Assembly (NCBI GenBank): GCA_001295935.1
Contig: LJHX01000019.1
Coordinates: 1 to 36,626 of the forward strand
Source of the DNA: an alpha proteobacterium AAP81b
GTDB lineage: Bacteria; Pseudomonadota; Alphaproteobacteria; Sphingomonadales; Sphingomonadaceae
DNA: 36,626 nt
Direction: 5' to 3'
The notes below the pieces were generated by a model that did not search any database, had not been told where the DNA came from, and saw only the letters and a program-made list of their open reading frames with translations. The translations under genes and the position numbers were made by a program. Every line of letters begins with the position of its first letter. Positions within the stretch are counted from its first letter, which is position 1. Shown here in pieces: positions 17,947 to 25,896 of the stretch.

Positions 17947-17978
17947 AATGGCGGCCGGTGGCGACACCGGCCGCCATT
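17947..17978. terminator. Strong hairpin, 14-bp perfect stem
   Basis: The arms 17947-17960 and 17965-17978 pair perfectly (centred on GGCGGCCGGTG / CACCGGCCGCC) around a GCGA loop. No run of T follows on the plus strand, and a short ATTGTGT follows on the minus strand. A shorter hairpin with the same GGCGGCCG/CGGCCGCC core lies downstream of pufC at 23753-23775. It may be a terminator or part of an untranslated RNA. Confidence 0.5.
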
Positions 17979-18000
17979 ATCGGTTCTGGCAGCGCCCACC

Positions 18001-18072
18001 CCGCTCATGCCGAGCGCAGTCGAGGCACGTGCCCGCGCGCGGAGGTGCCTCTACTTCGCTCGGCATGAGCGG
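18001..18072. repeat. Repeat B, copy 2: imperfect inverted repeat
   Basis: The arms 18001-18028 and 18045-18072 are reverse complements at 26 of 28 positions, with a 16-base loop. The arms are a close variant of those at 10708-10781: CCGCTC(A/C)TGCCGAGCG is shared. It sits between two genes that converge. Confidence 0.88.
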
Positions 18073-18106
18073 AACTGGCAGGCCCCTTGCGGCACCCGCG
18101 CTGTGG

Positions 18107-19363
18107 TCAGGGCTTCACATTCGGCGGCACTTCGCCCTTCATCCCCGCCGCTACCGCCTCGGCGGCCGCCAGCACACGCAGGATATTGCCGCCGGCGAGC
18201 TTGGCGCAATCGGCTTCGCTCCAGCCGCGGCGGAGAAGTTCGGCGATCAGCGCGGGGTAGGTTTCGACCCCGCCCAGGCCATCGGGGGTGGTGTCGATGC
18301 CGTCGAGGTCGCTGCCGATCCCGACATGATCATGGCCGGCGATCTTCGCCAGATGGTCGATATGGTCGGCGACTTCGGTCAGCGTCACCTTCGGCATCGG
18401 ATGCGCCTTCTCCCATTCGGCGAAGGCGGCGGCGGCGCGATCGGGCTGGCCGATGTAGAGCCCCGAATAGGGCGGCGCATTGTAGCTGGCGCGCACCCCG
18501 GCGCGCGCCGCTTCCCATTCCTGGCGCGCGCGTGACACATAGCCCGGGGCGTAATTGACCATGACGATGCCGCCATCGTCCTTGAGCATGGCGAGTACAT
18601 CGTCGGGCACGTTGCGCGGATGGTCGGTGATGGCGCGCGCCGACGAGTGCGAGAAGATCACCGGCGCCGCCGAGGCCGCCATCGCCGCCTTCATCGTTCC
18701 CGGCGACACATGGCTGATGTCGACGAGCATGCCGAGGCGATTCATCTCATGGATCACCGCCTTGCCGAAATCGGTCAGCGGCGCCGCGCGCGGCGCCTCG
18801 TTGGCGCTGTCCGCCCAGTCGTTGTGCCGCACATGGGTCAGCGTCATGTAGCGCACGCCGAGGGTGTAGAACTGGCGCAGCACGGCGAGATCATTGTCGA
18901 TCTGGCTGCCGCCTTCGACGCCCATCAGGCTGGCGACCTTGCCGCTCTTCTGGATGCGGCGGATGTCGGCGGCGGTCGACGCCAGCTCGAAATGCTGGGG
19001 ATAGCGCGCGACAATGCCGCGGACGATGTCGATCTGCTGCAAGGTCGCCTTGACCGCGGCGGGGCCGGTGATCGTCGCCGGCACCCACACCGACCAGAAT
19101 TGCCCGCCGACCTGGCCGGCGTGCAGGCGCGGAATGTCGGTATGCAGCGGGTGCTTGAACTGGCGGCTGTCGGCGGCGAGATCGACCTGCCACCAGCCCT
19201 CGCCGAAATCCTGGCGCAGCTGCTCGGGCCAGTCGTTGTGGCCGTCGATGATCGGCTGGGCCTTGAGCACGGCGCGGGCGCGGGCGAGGTTGGGGTCGTC
19301 GGCGGCATGGAGCGGCGCCGCGACGACGAGGGCGGCGAGCAGGGCGGAGGTCAGGATGCGCAT
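18107..19363 (-). CDS. Membrane dipeptidase (peptidase family M19), secreted
   Basis: The 418-residue protein has a signal peptide (MRILTSALLAALVVAAPLHA) and the metal-binding pattern of renal dipeptidase-like M19 enzymes. HND (IIDGHNDWPEQ) opens the domain, GVEGG holds the bridging Glu, and SHVSP and FSHSSAR supply further histidines. HVGIGSDLDG is the conserved C-terminal block. Such enzymes cleave dipeptides, often including those with D-residues, with a two-zinc centre in the periplasm. Length is normal. It has no close operon partner: the M50-like gene upstream on the same strand ends 60 bases before its start. Confidence 0.9.
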   Translation of the reverse strand: MRILTSALLAALVVAAPLHAADDPNLARARAVLKAQPIIDGHNDWPEQLRQDFGEGWWQVDLAADSRQFKHPLHTDIPRLHAGQVGGQFWSVWVPATITGPAAVKATLQQIDIVRGIVARYPQHFELASTAADIRRIQKSGKVASLMGVEGGSQIDNDLAVLRQFYTLGVRYMTLTHVRHNDWADSANEAPRAAPLTDFGKAVIHEMNRLGMLVDISHVSPGTMKAAMAASAAPVIFSHSSARAITDHPRNVPDDVLAMLKDDGGIVMVNYAPGYVSRARQEWEAARAGVRASYNAPPYSGLYIGQPDRAAAAFAEWEKAHPMPKVTLTEVADHIDHLAKIAGHDHVGIGSDLDGIDTTPDGLGGVETYPALIAELLRRGWSEADCAKLAGGNILRVLAAAEAVAAGMKGEVPPNVKP

Positions 19364-19423
19364 GGCGCGACTGTGCCGGGCCGTTCCGGGGCTGGCAAGA
19401 TCAGCCGCCCCGGCGCCGGGGGT

Positions 19424-20011
19424 TCAGGGGATCAGGCGCGGCCCCAGCAGCCCCAGCCAGCCGATCATGCCGACGACGGCGCCCGCCACCAGCACCAGGA
19501 ACAGGCGCGCGCCCGCCCGGCGCCACAGCCAGACGAGCCCGGCAACCAGCACCAGCCCGCCGACGCCGGCGATCGGCAGCGCCGGCAGCGCCAGCGCCCG
19601 CGCGGCGACGATCTCATCGAAATTCGGCGCCGACGGCCGGGCGATGCCGGCGAGCACGAACAATTGCTGGAGCAGAAAGGCGCCATTGACGAGGAAGCGC
19701 GGCAGCGTTGCCGCGACCAGCGGCAGGCCCCAGGGGCGGGCGCGGTTGCGCATGCCGACGAGCGCCAGCGCCAGCGTCACCGCCGGCCCCGCCAGCGTCG
19801 CCAGCGCCACCACGCCGGGCGCGCCACCGAAAGGCGCCACCTCGGGAAAGCCGTCGGCGCTGGCGAAGTGCAGCCGCGCCGGAAATCCGCCGAGGCGCGC
19901 GACCAGCCAGTGGCCGAGTTCGTGCAACACCACCGTCACCGGGAACAGCAGCACGCACCACAGGAATGCGGCGATATGGCCGCCAGGGGGGCGCCGCCGA
20001 GCAAGAGCCAT
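19424..20011 (-). CDS. Compact membrane protein with M50-type HExxH motif
   Basis: The 195-residue protein is mostly hydrophobic, with about five helices. Near the N-terminus it carries VVLHELGHWLVARLGG, the HExxH metal-binding motif set in a membrane helix as in site-2 protease (M50) relatives. I cannot firmly identify the second metal ligand of that family, an Asp in a later helix, and no PDZ domain is present, so this may be a minimal or a non-proteolytic relative. The sequence FPARLHFASADGFPEVAPFGG between helices is unlike the classic S2P proteins. It lies 14 bases downstream of the NTF2-like secreted protein gene on the same strand and may be co-transcribed with it. Confidence 0.65.
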   Translation of the reverse strand: MALARRRPPGGHIAAFLWCVLLFPVTVVLHELGHWLVARLGGFPARLHFASADGFPEVAPFGGAPGVVALATLAGPAVTLALALVGMRNRARPWGLPLVAATLPRFLVNGAFLLQQLFVLAGIARPSAPNFDEIVAARALALPALPIAGVGGLVLVAGLVWLWRRAGARLFLVLVAGAVVGMIGWLGLLGPRLIP

Positions 20012-20025
20012 CGGGCGAAAGCGCC

Positions 20026-20526
20026 TCAGGCCGCGGGCTTGGCTGGCGGCGCCGGCGGCGCCTTGGGCTTGATCGGCTTCGGGTTCGGCCCGGTGAAGGT
20101 CCAGGCGGCGATCTTCCAGCCGGCGGCGGTTTTGCGCAGCGCGAAGGTCAGCTGCGCCGGCTCGCGCATCGGCGCGGCGTTTTGGGTGAAGGTAAAGGTC
20201 GCCGGGACGATGACATAGGCCGCCTCGCCGGCGACGACCTCGCGCGACGCCGGGCGGATCGTCATCTTCTGCGCGGCGATCCCGGCGGCGCTCTCATGCT
20301 TGCCGAGATCGGCGATCCACGCGTCGAAGGCGCCGCGCCCCTGCCAGACGAAGGGCGGCACTTCGTCGGTCACCGTCAGGTCGGCGGTCGTCGCTGCCTT
20401 GGCAGTCTTGATGTCGCCTTTGTTCATCGCGTCGATGAACTGCTTGATCGGCGCGGCGAGTTCCGGGGTCGCCGCCTGTGCGCCGCCCGCCAGCGCCAGT
20501 GCCGCCGTCAGGATGATTGCACGCAT
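20026..20526 (-). CDS. Secreted NTF2-like (SnoaL/DUF4440-type) protein
   Basis: The 166-residue protein has a signal peptide (MRAIILTAALALAGGAQA). About 130 residues follow in the pattern of the NTF2-like fold: a helical start with IKQFIDAMNKGDI, a middle W-Q-G-RGAFDAW turn, and later beta strands with VIVPATFTF, LTFALRKTAAGWKIAAWTF. The C-terminal tail is rich in Pro, Ala and Lys. Members of this fold are often small ligand-binding or catalytic proteins; no active site can be named here. The start follows GGGGAGA by 4 bases. Confidence 0.72.
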   Translation of the reverse strand: MRAIILTAALALAGGAQAATPELAAPIKQFIDAMNKGDIKTAKAATTADLTVTDEVPPFVWQGRGAFDAWIADLGKHESAAGIAAQKMTIRPASREVVAGEAAYVIVPATFTFTQNAAPMREPAQLTFALRKTAAGWKIAAWTFTGPNPKPIKPKAPPAPPAKPAA

Positions 20527-20674
20527 GCTGTCTCCCCATCGCAGGTCGGCAGGCTAACATCGTCGCCGACCCGCAACAATCCGTCGCAGGCGCCTGCCCT
20601 CTCTTGCCAGACAGGTGACGCACTGCACCATGGCTCGCTAACGCCAGTCCACGCCCTTTGCCGGAGTCCCCGCC

Positions 20675-21817
20675 ATGCTCGATCTCGCCATGCGCACCGC
20701 CTTTACCGACGATCACAACGCCTTTCGCGACACCGTGCGCAAGGTCTTCGACAAGGAGCTGATCCCCAACCTCGACAAGTTCGAGGACGAGGGCATCGTC
20801 TCCCGCGACTTCTGGCGCGCCTGCGGCGATGCCGGGCTGCTCTGCCCGACCGTCCCCGAGCAATATGGCGGGCTCGGCCTCGATTTCGGCTACAACGCCG
20901 TCGTCGGCGAGGAACTCTCCTATGCCGGTTCGTCGGCCGGGATCACCCTCCAGTCCGACATCGTCGCCGACTACATCGTTGCCTATGGCTCGGAAGAGCA
21001 GAAGGCGAAATATCTGCCCAAGATGATCAGCGGCGAGATCATCACCGCCATCGCCATGACCGAACCCGGCGCCGGCTCCGACCTGCAGGGCGTCCGCACC
21101 ACCGCCCGCAAGGACGGCAACCACTATGTCATCTCGGGCTCGAAGACCTACATCACCAACGGCCAGAACGCCGATCTGATCATCGTCGTCGCCAAGACCG
21201 ACCCCGACAAGGGCGCCAAGGGCACCTCGCTGATCCTCGTCGACGCCGGCACCGAAGGCTTCGCCCGCGGCCGCAACCTCGACAAGATCGGCCAGAACTC
21301 GGCCGATACCTCGGAACTGTTTTTCAACGACGTCCGCGTGCCGATGACCAACTGCCTCGGCGAGGAGAACAAGGGCTTCATCTATCTGATGAGCCAGCTG
21401 CCGCAGGAACGCCTCGGCATTGCCATCGGCGCCCAGGCCGGCGCCCAGCGCGCCTTCGACGAAGCGGTGAAGTTCACCAAGGACCGCAAGGCCTTCGGCA
21501 AGACGGTGTTCGATTTCCAGAACACCCGCTTTACCCTTGCCGGCATCAAGACCGAGCTCCAGGTCGGCTGGGCGCATATCGACTGGGCGCTCAAGCGGCT
21601 GCTCGCCGGCGAACTCACCGCCGCCGAAGCCTCGGCCGCCAAGCTCTGGCACACCGAAATGCAGGGCCGCGTCGTCGATGCGGCGCTGCAGCTGCACGGC
21701 GGCGCCGGCTACATGAACGAATATCCGATCGCCCGGCTGTGGCGCGATGCCCGCGTGCAGCGCATCTATGGCGGCACGTCGGAAATCATGAAGGAAGTCG
21801 TCGCGCGGACGATTTGA
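20675..21817 (+). CDS. Acyl-CoA dehydrogenase
   Basis: The 380-residue flavoenzyme would introduce a 2,3-double bond into acyl-CoA thioesters in beta-oxidation or amino-acid breakdown, passing electrons to ETF. It has the N-terminal helical domain (FRDTVRKVFDKELIP). AIAMTEPGAGSD is signature 1, QNSADTSELFFNDVRVP is the middle beta domain, and QERLGIAIGAQAG and LQLHGGAGYMNEYPIARLWRD are the C-terminal motifs. The family's catalytic Glu is commonly found in the C-terminal region near IYGGTSEIMKE, which is present here. Chain-length preference is not readable. It stands alone and is followed by a terminator-like hairpin. Confidence 0.92.
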   Translation: MLDLAMRTAFTDDHNAFRDTVRKVFDKELIPNLDKFEDEGIVSRDFWRACGDAGLLCPTVPEQYGGLGLDFGYNAVVGEELSYAGSSAGITLQSDIVADYIVAYGSEEQKAKYLPKMISGEIITAIAMTEPGAGSDLQGVRTTARKDGNHYVISGSKTYITNGQNADLIIVVAKTDPDKGAKGTSLILVDAGTEGFARGRNLDKIGQNSADTSELFFNDVRVPMTNCLGEENKGFIYLMSQLPQERLGIAIGAQAGAQRAFDEAVKFTKDRKAFGKTVFDFQNTRFTLAGIKTELQVGWAHIDWALKRLLAGELTAAEASAAKLWHTEMQGRVVDAALQLHGGAGYMNEYPIARLWRDARVQRIYGGTSEIMKEVVARTI

Positions 21818-21820
21818 GGG

Positions 21821-21880
21821 AAGAAAGAGGGCCTCCGGCGGCAAGGGCCTGAGGCCCTTGGCCCGCTTTTGTTTTGGTTC
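21821..21880 (+). terminator. Intrinsic terminator, hairpin repeat A copy 2
   Basis: Immediately after the acyl-CoA dehydrogenase stop lies GCCTCCGGCGG and then a perfect 8-bp stem CAAGGGCC/GGCCCTTG (21842-21849 and 21853-21860) with a TGA loop. The T-rich tail GCTTTTGTTTTGGTT follows. This has the form of a rho-independent terminator and shares the same blocks as the copy at 8964-9022. Confidence 0.75.
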
Positions 21881-21916
21881 GGTGCATAACCTCGGAATGC
21901 GAGCCCGCACCCGACG

Positions 21917-21966
21917 AAATGGGTGCAGGGCTCAGCCCTGCCCGCCGGGGGCCCCTCTTCCTGGTC
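21917..21966 (-). terminator. Hairpin repeat A copy 3, inverted, 3' of the monooxygenase gene
   Basis: The stem GCAGGGC/GCCCTGC (21925-21931 and 21935-21941) has loop TCA, the complement of the TGA loop in the other copies. The flanking GGGCCCCCGGCGG on the minus strand corresponds to the CCTCCGGCGG block. It reads in the direction of the minus-strand monooxygenase whose stop is at 21973, and forms a facing pair with the copy at 21821-21880. Confidence 0.6.
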
Positions 21967-21972
21967 TCCTGC

Positions 21973-23595
21973 TCAGCCCGCCGCGCTGACCACGAAGCCC
22001 TCATAATCGCGCGCCGCCACTTCGGCGCAATGCGCGCGATAGACGTCGACGCCCGCCGCATAGGGCAGGAAACGCCGCGGCTTGCCCGGCACATTGGCGC
22101 CCATGTACCAGCTGTTGGCATGGGGGTAGAGCGTCGTCGTGCTGATCTCGTCGACGTGCGCCACCCATTGGTCCTCGGCCGCCGGGCTCGCCTCGATGAC
22201 CGCCTGCTGGCGCCCCGCCATCCAGGCCAGGCAATCGGCGATCCATTCGACGTGCTGCTCGATCGACGTCATCATGTTCGACAGCACCGACGGGCTGCCC
22301 GGCCCGGTGATCAGGAACAGGTTCGGGAAGCCCGCCACCATCAGCCCCAGATAGGTGCGCGGGCCTTCCGCCCAGCGCTCCTTCATCACCGCGCCGTCGC
22401 GGCCGCGGATGTCGATGCGGTCGATCGCGCCGGTCATCGCATCGAAGCCGGTGGCAAGCACGATCGCGTCGAAATCGAAGCTCTCGCCGGTGGTGGCGAG
22501 CCCGGTTTCGGTGATGCGATCGATCGGCGTCGCGCGCAGATCGACGAGGCGGACATTGTCGCGATTGTACGTGGCGTAATAATTGGTGTCGACGCAGAGG
22601 CGCTTGCTGGCGAAGGGATGGTCCTTGGGCGTCAGCAGGTCGGCGACGGCCGGATCCTTCACGATGCTGGCGATCTTCTTTTTGGCGAATTCGGCGGCGG
22701 TGGCGTTGGCGGCAAGATCGGTGCCGATGTCGGTATAGGCGCCGAAGATCCTGAAGCCGCCGACCTGCCAGCGCCGCTCATATTCGGCCTCGCGCTCCTC
22801 GGGAGTCGCGTCGAGCGCCGAACGGTCGGTCGGATCGTAGAGGAAGCCGAGCGCCGTATTGCGTGAGCGGGCGCGATAGTCCTCGCGATTGGCCTGCCAG
22901 GCTTGCAGATCCTCATCCGGAATCGGGCCGTTGTGCGCCGGCATCGAATAATTGGGGGTGCGCTGGAAGACCGTCAGCTGCGCCACCTGCTCGGCGAGCA
23001 CCGGGATCGCCTGGATTCCCGATGACCCCGTGCCGATGAAACCGACGCGCTGGCCCGACAGATCGAGCCCCTCGCGCGGCCAGCGCGACGTCCGGTAGAG
23101 CGCGCCCTTGAAACTTTCGATGCCGGGGAAAGTGACTTCGGTCGGCACCGACAGGCAGCCCGTCGCCATGATGCAGAAGCGCGCGCGATACTGGTCGCCG
23201 GCGTCGGTCGTCACCGTCCATTGGCTGCTGGCGTCGTCGTAATGCGCCGCGGCGACGCGCGTGTGGAAGCGGATGTCGCGCTTGAGGTCGAAGCGCTCGG
23301 CGACATGTTCGGCATAGGCGAGGAGCTCGGCCTGCGGCGCATAGCGCTCGCTCCACCGCCATTCCTGCTCGAGTTCGGCCGAGAAGGAGAAGGAATATTC
23401 AAGGCTCTGGGTGTCGACGCGCGCCCCGGGATAGCGGTTCCAGTACCAGGTGCCGCCGACATTGCTGCCGGCCTCGATCACCTGCGCGGTCAGCCCGAGC
23501 TCGCGCAGCTTGATGAGCATGTACATGCCCGAAAAGCCCGCGCCGACGACGATCGCGTCGATCTCCCGAACGTCTGCTGCTGCTGCTGCCGCCAT
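21973..23595 (-). CDS. Flavin-containing monooxygenase, Baeyer-Villiger-like
   Basis: The 540-residue protein has the FAD motif VVGAGFSGMY at residues 16-25, then the NAD(P) motif FIGTGSSGIQ near residue 182, and the YWNRYPGARVD stretch typical of type I Baeyer-Villiger monooxygenases, which insert oxygen next to ketones using NADPH and O2. The family fingerprint FxGxxxHxxxW is present as FKGALYRTSRWP (Phe162 to Trp172) but the His is Arg168. The gene may therefore encode an altered or differently acting enzyme. The start at 23595 follows GGGGAGAG by 7 bases; an open frame further upstream is shadow. It is on the same strand as puf, 191 bases after pufC, separated by terminator-like hairpins. 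Confidence 0.85.
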   Translation of the reverse strand: MAAAAAADVREIDAIVVGAGFSGMYMLIKLRELGLTAQVIEAGSNVGGTWYWNRYPGARVDTQSLEYSFSFSAELEQEWRWSERYAPQAELLAYAEHVAERFDLKRDIRFHTRVAAAHYDDASSQWTVTTDAGDQYRARFCIMATGCLSVPTEVTFPGIESFKGALYRTSRWPREGLDLSGQRVGFIGTGSSGIQAIPVLAEQVAQLTVFQRTPNYSMPAHNGPIPDEDLQAWQANREDYRARSRNTALGFLYDPTDRSALDATPEEREAEYERRWQVGGFRIFGAYTDIGTDLAANATAAEFAKKKIASIVKDPAVADLLTPKDHPFASKRLCVDTNYYATYNRDNVRLVDLRATPIDRITETGLATTGESFDFDAIVLATGFDAMTGAIDRIDIRGRDGAVMKERWAEGPRTYLGLMVAGFPNLFLITGPGSPSVLSNMMTSIEQHVEWIADCLAWMAGRQQAVIEASPAAEDQWVAHVDEISTTTLYPHANSWYMGANVPGKPRRFLPYAAGVDVYRAHCAEVAARDYEGFVVSAAG

Positions 23596-23678
23596 TGTGT
23601 CTCTCCCCAGCGCTGACCCGCCCCGTGGCCAGGACGCTAGCATGGCGCGATGGCGGGCAACCATCGCCCCAAAACAAT

Positions 23679-23703
23679 AGGCCCGGGACGTTCGCCCCGG
23701 ACC
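23679..23703 (-). terminator. Candidate terminator downstream of the puf operon
   Basis: On the minus strand, CCGGG and CCCGG (23696-23700 and 23683-23687) pair around an 8-base loop, and the stem can extend by two pairs past one mismatch. TATTGTTTT follows. The element lies about 85 bases after the pufC stop and before the monooxygenase start, where the puf transcript could end. Confidence 0.4.
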
Positions 23704-23752
23704 CGAAGTCGTGATCGCAGAAATATCGGCGCCGCGGCCGGGAGCAGCAAAT

Positions 23753-23775
23753 GGCGGCCGGCGACGACGGCCGCC
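23753..23775 (-). terminator. GC hairpin just after pufC
   Basis: GGCGGCCG (23753-23760) and CGGCCGCC (23768-23775) form an 8-bp stem with loop GCGACGA, 12 bases after the pufC stop. On the minus strand ATTTGCTGCT follows. Its core matches the hairpin at 17947-17978. It could protect or end the puf mRNA. Confidence 0.5.
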
Positions 23776-23786
23776 GGCCGCGTTCG

Positions 23787-24914
23787 TCAGGCCGGCGGGG
23801 TCGCCGCCGCCGGCGCGGCGCCGGGCTCGGCCGTCGGTGCGGCTGCCGGCTGGGTTGTCGCCACCGCCTGAACCATGGTCTGGGCGGCGGGGCCCTTCAG
23901 CCCCGGATAGTCCTTTAGCATCGGATAGCCCCCCAGCGGCTTGTTGTTCTGCTGGTGGCAGCTGAGGCAGTTGACCTTGTAGGGGTCGCCATGCGGCCCG
24001 CGGCGGTTGGCCGGCCAGACATCGCCGAGCGCGCTGATGTAATTGTTGTTGATGTCGCGCACCATGCGAATGCCATACCAGGCCGAAACGCGCTGCGGTC
24101 GCGACTGCGACCAGTTCGCGAAGTTCTGGCTGTTGTGGCAATAGTTACAGTTCACATTGAGCGCGTTCGAGAAGTGCATCATCAGGCCATAGGTCTTCTC
24201 GGTGTCGGCGATCGAGGCGACATGCCCGCGCGGCAGGGCCTTGGGCCCCTGGACGCGGATTTCCTGTTTGTCGGCGATATAGGACGAGAAGGGATCATAG
24301 GGCAGCGACGAATAGGCCGCGGTGGTCATCCCCGGCGTGTTCTGGCCGAACTTCTTGCCCTTGAGCGTCGCCGCATCGTCGGGCGCCGCCGACCAGCGAT
24401 AGGCCGGCACCGGCTGGCCGCGATGGCACGTCCAGCAGGTGACGCCGGCGTTGCCGCCATTGGCGCTGGCCGCGAAGTGCGGCCGCCACTGGCTGTTGAT
24501 CGCCCGCGTCATCTGCAACATCTTGCGCGCCACGACCTTGGTGTAGAGCTCGTCGGACGCCATATTCTCGGGGTTGTGGCAATAGTTGCAACCGCCGTTC
24601 TTGAGCGTGCCGTCGTCGGGCGACACCCAGTTGGTCAACGCCGCCATCGTGTAGTTGAACTCGTCGGCACTGAGATCGCCGAGGACCTGGACGTTCTGAT
24701 AGGCCTGGGAGGCCTTCTGCCCCGCCGGATCGATGGTGAGCTCAAACGGCGGCGGCGGCACCGCGGCGACCTTGGGGGTCGTCGCCTTATGGACAACCAG
24801 ATCGGTGCCGCTGCCGCGCGGGCCGACCTGCTCGACGGTTTTGGTGCCGATCTCGCAGCCGCCGAGCAGGATCAGCGGCGCGAGAGCGAGGAGGGAAGCG
24901 GTGATGCGCGTCAT
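23787..24914 (-). CDS. pufC: Photosynthetic reaction-centre tetraheme cytochrome c subunit
   Basis: PufC is anchored on the periplasmic face of the reaction centre and re-reduces the photo-oxidised special pair. The 375-residue protein starts with a lipoprotein signal whose lipobox is LLGGC (Cys20), so lipid attachment is likely. It has four heme sites in order: CNYCH, CWTCH, CNYCH and CLSCH, with Met-containing helices before them ([30 protein letters not shown]) as expected for axial ligands. The last 35 residues are Ala/Pro/Thr-rich. Its ATG overlaps the pufM stop as ATGA. It is the last gene of the puf operon. Confidence 0.97.
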   Translation of the reverse strand: MTRITASLLALAPLILLGGCEIGTKTVEQVGPRGSGTDLVVHKATTPKVAAVPPPPFELTIDPAGQKASQAYQNVQVLGDLSADEFNYTMAALTNWVSPDDGTLKNGGCNYCHNPENMASDELYTKVVARKMLQMTRAINSQWRPHFAASANGGNAGVTCWTCHRGQPVPAYRWSAAPDDAATLKGKKFGQNTPGMTTAAYSSLPYDPFSSYIADKQEIRVQGPKALPRGHVASIADTEKTYGLMMHFSNALNVNCNYCHNSQNFANWSQSRPQRVSAWYGIRMVRDINNNYISALGDVWPANRRGPHGDPYKVNCLSCHQQNNKPLGGYPMLKDYPGLKGPAAQTMVQAVATTQPAAAPTAEPGAAPAAATPPA

Positions 24915-25882
24915 TGCGGTGCTCCCGGAAGCGTGGCGGGATCGACCACGCCGGTCGCCGGATAGGCGAGCGCGAAGTGATGCTGGACCGCCCAGAGGTA
25001 CCAGTTATCGACGACCGTGCCGGTCAGCAGGATGCCGATACCCCCGGTCAAAGTGGTCAGCACGGCGAACCACCAGGCCCAGCGGTGGATCGATTCCATG
25101 GTCGCGTTGAAGCCCATCGTCCAGCGCCAGAACAGCGCAGCGCGTTCTGTCGCAGTGCCGCGATCGTAGATCTGCTCGATCTCGCGCTCGCCGCCATAGC
25201 GGCCGACGGCCAGGATGGTAGCGCCGTGCATGGCGAACAACAGGGTCGAGCCATAGAGGAAGGCGATGCTGAGCGCATGGAAGGGGTTGTAGAAGAGATT
25301 GCCGTAGCGGATCGAGAAGGCCGCCGTCCAATCGAGGTGCGGGAAGACGCCAAAGGGCACTGCTTCCGACCAGCTGCCCATCGCGATCGGCCGGATGAAG
25401 CCGAGGACGAGATAGAGCCAAATGGCGCTGGCAAAGGCCCAGGCGATGTGGGTGCCCATGCCGAGCTGGATGGCGCGACGATAGGTGCGCGCCCACCACA
25501 GCAGGATCGACGCCGTCAGGAAGAAGCCGGCGATCAGCCACCAGCCGCCTTCCTGCAGCGGCGGCAGGATCTTGAGGCCATATTTCGCCGGCGGCGGCTC
25601 GAGCGCCAGCCAGAAGAACTGGCGGACGAACTGGATTGGCGAATAATCGACCGACGCCAGCATGTTCATGCCGATGATGACGATGGCGATGGTGCCGGTG
25701 ATCAGCGAGGCAAGGCCGAGCGTGCCGAGGTAGATCGGCCCCAATTGGGCGCCGCCGATCTTGCCGGCGAGCCAGGAGAAGCCGAACGGGCCGATGCGGG
25801 CTTCGTTGCTGGCGTCGAGCGGAACCCCGGGTTCGAGCTCACCGCGGAGCTGCACCTGGGTGAAGACATTCTGATAAGCCAT
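24911..25882 (-). CDS. pufM: Photosynthetic reaction-centre M subunit
   Basis: PufM is one of the two core membrane proteins that hold the bacteriochlorophyll special pair, bacteriopheophytin and quinone. The 323-residue protein has five helices. The expected ligands are visible: His in [11 protein letters not shown] (accessory pigment), [12 protein letters not shown] (special pair), and [18 protein letters not shown] and the Glu of ATERAALFW (non-heme iron). The start at 25882 ([15 protein letters not shown]) follows GGGAGGG. An open frame that extends upstream overlaps the pufL end and is not used. It is 14 bases after pufL and overlaps pufC by 4 bases. Confidence 0.98.
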   Translation of the reverse strand: MAYQNVFTQVQLRGELEPGVPLDASNEARIGPFGFSWLAGKIGGAQLGPIYLGTLGLASLITGTIAIVIIGMNMLASVDYSPIQFVRQFFWLALEPPPAKYGLKILPPLQEGGWWLIAGFFLTASILLWWARTYRRAIQLGMGTHIAWAFASAIWLYLVLGFIRPIAMGSWSEAVPFGVFPHLDWTAAFSIRYGNLFYNPFHALSIAFLYGSTLLFAMHGATILAVGRYGGEREIEQIYDRGTATERAALFWRWTMGFNATMESIHRWAWWFAVLTTLTGGIGILLTGTVVDNWYLWAVQHHFALAYPATGVVDPATLPGAPQ

Positions 25883-25896
25883 GGTCCAGCCCTCCC

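Larger units (their letters stand above)
17541..18106. other. 566-base intergenic region without a convincing gene
   Basis: This gap lies between the 3-hydroxybutyrate dehydrogenase-like gene and the dipeptidase gene, whose 3' ends both face it. Open frames here (for example 17604-18068 on the plus strand) have no recognisable protein character. The first 130 bases are more AT-rich than the surroundings. From 17888 to 17967 the six-base word GCGACA occurs five times (starting at 17888, 17921, 17931, 17940 and 17961), ending in a strong hairpin. The last part is repeat B copy 2. A small RNA gene is possible but not shown. Confidence 0.6.

Noticed and set aside
17604-18068. 154-codon plus-strand open frame between the 3-hydroxybutyrate dehydrogenase-like gene and the dipeptidase gene
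   Set aside because: It has no ribosome site, no protein character, and runs through repeat B. It is best treated as non-coding.
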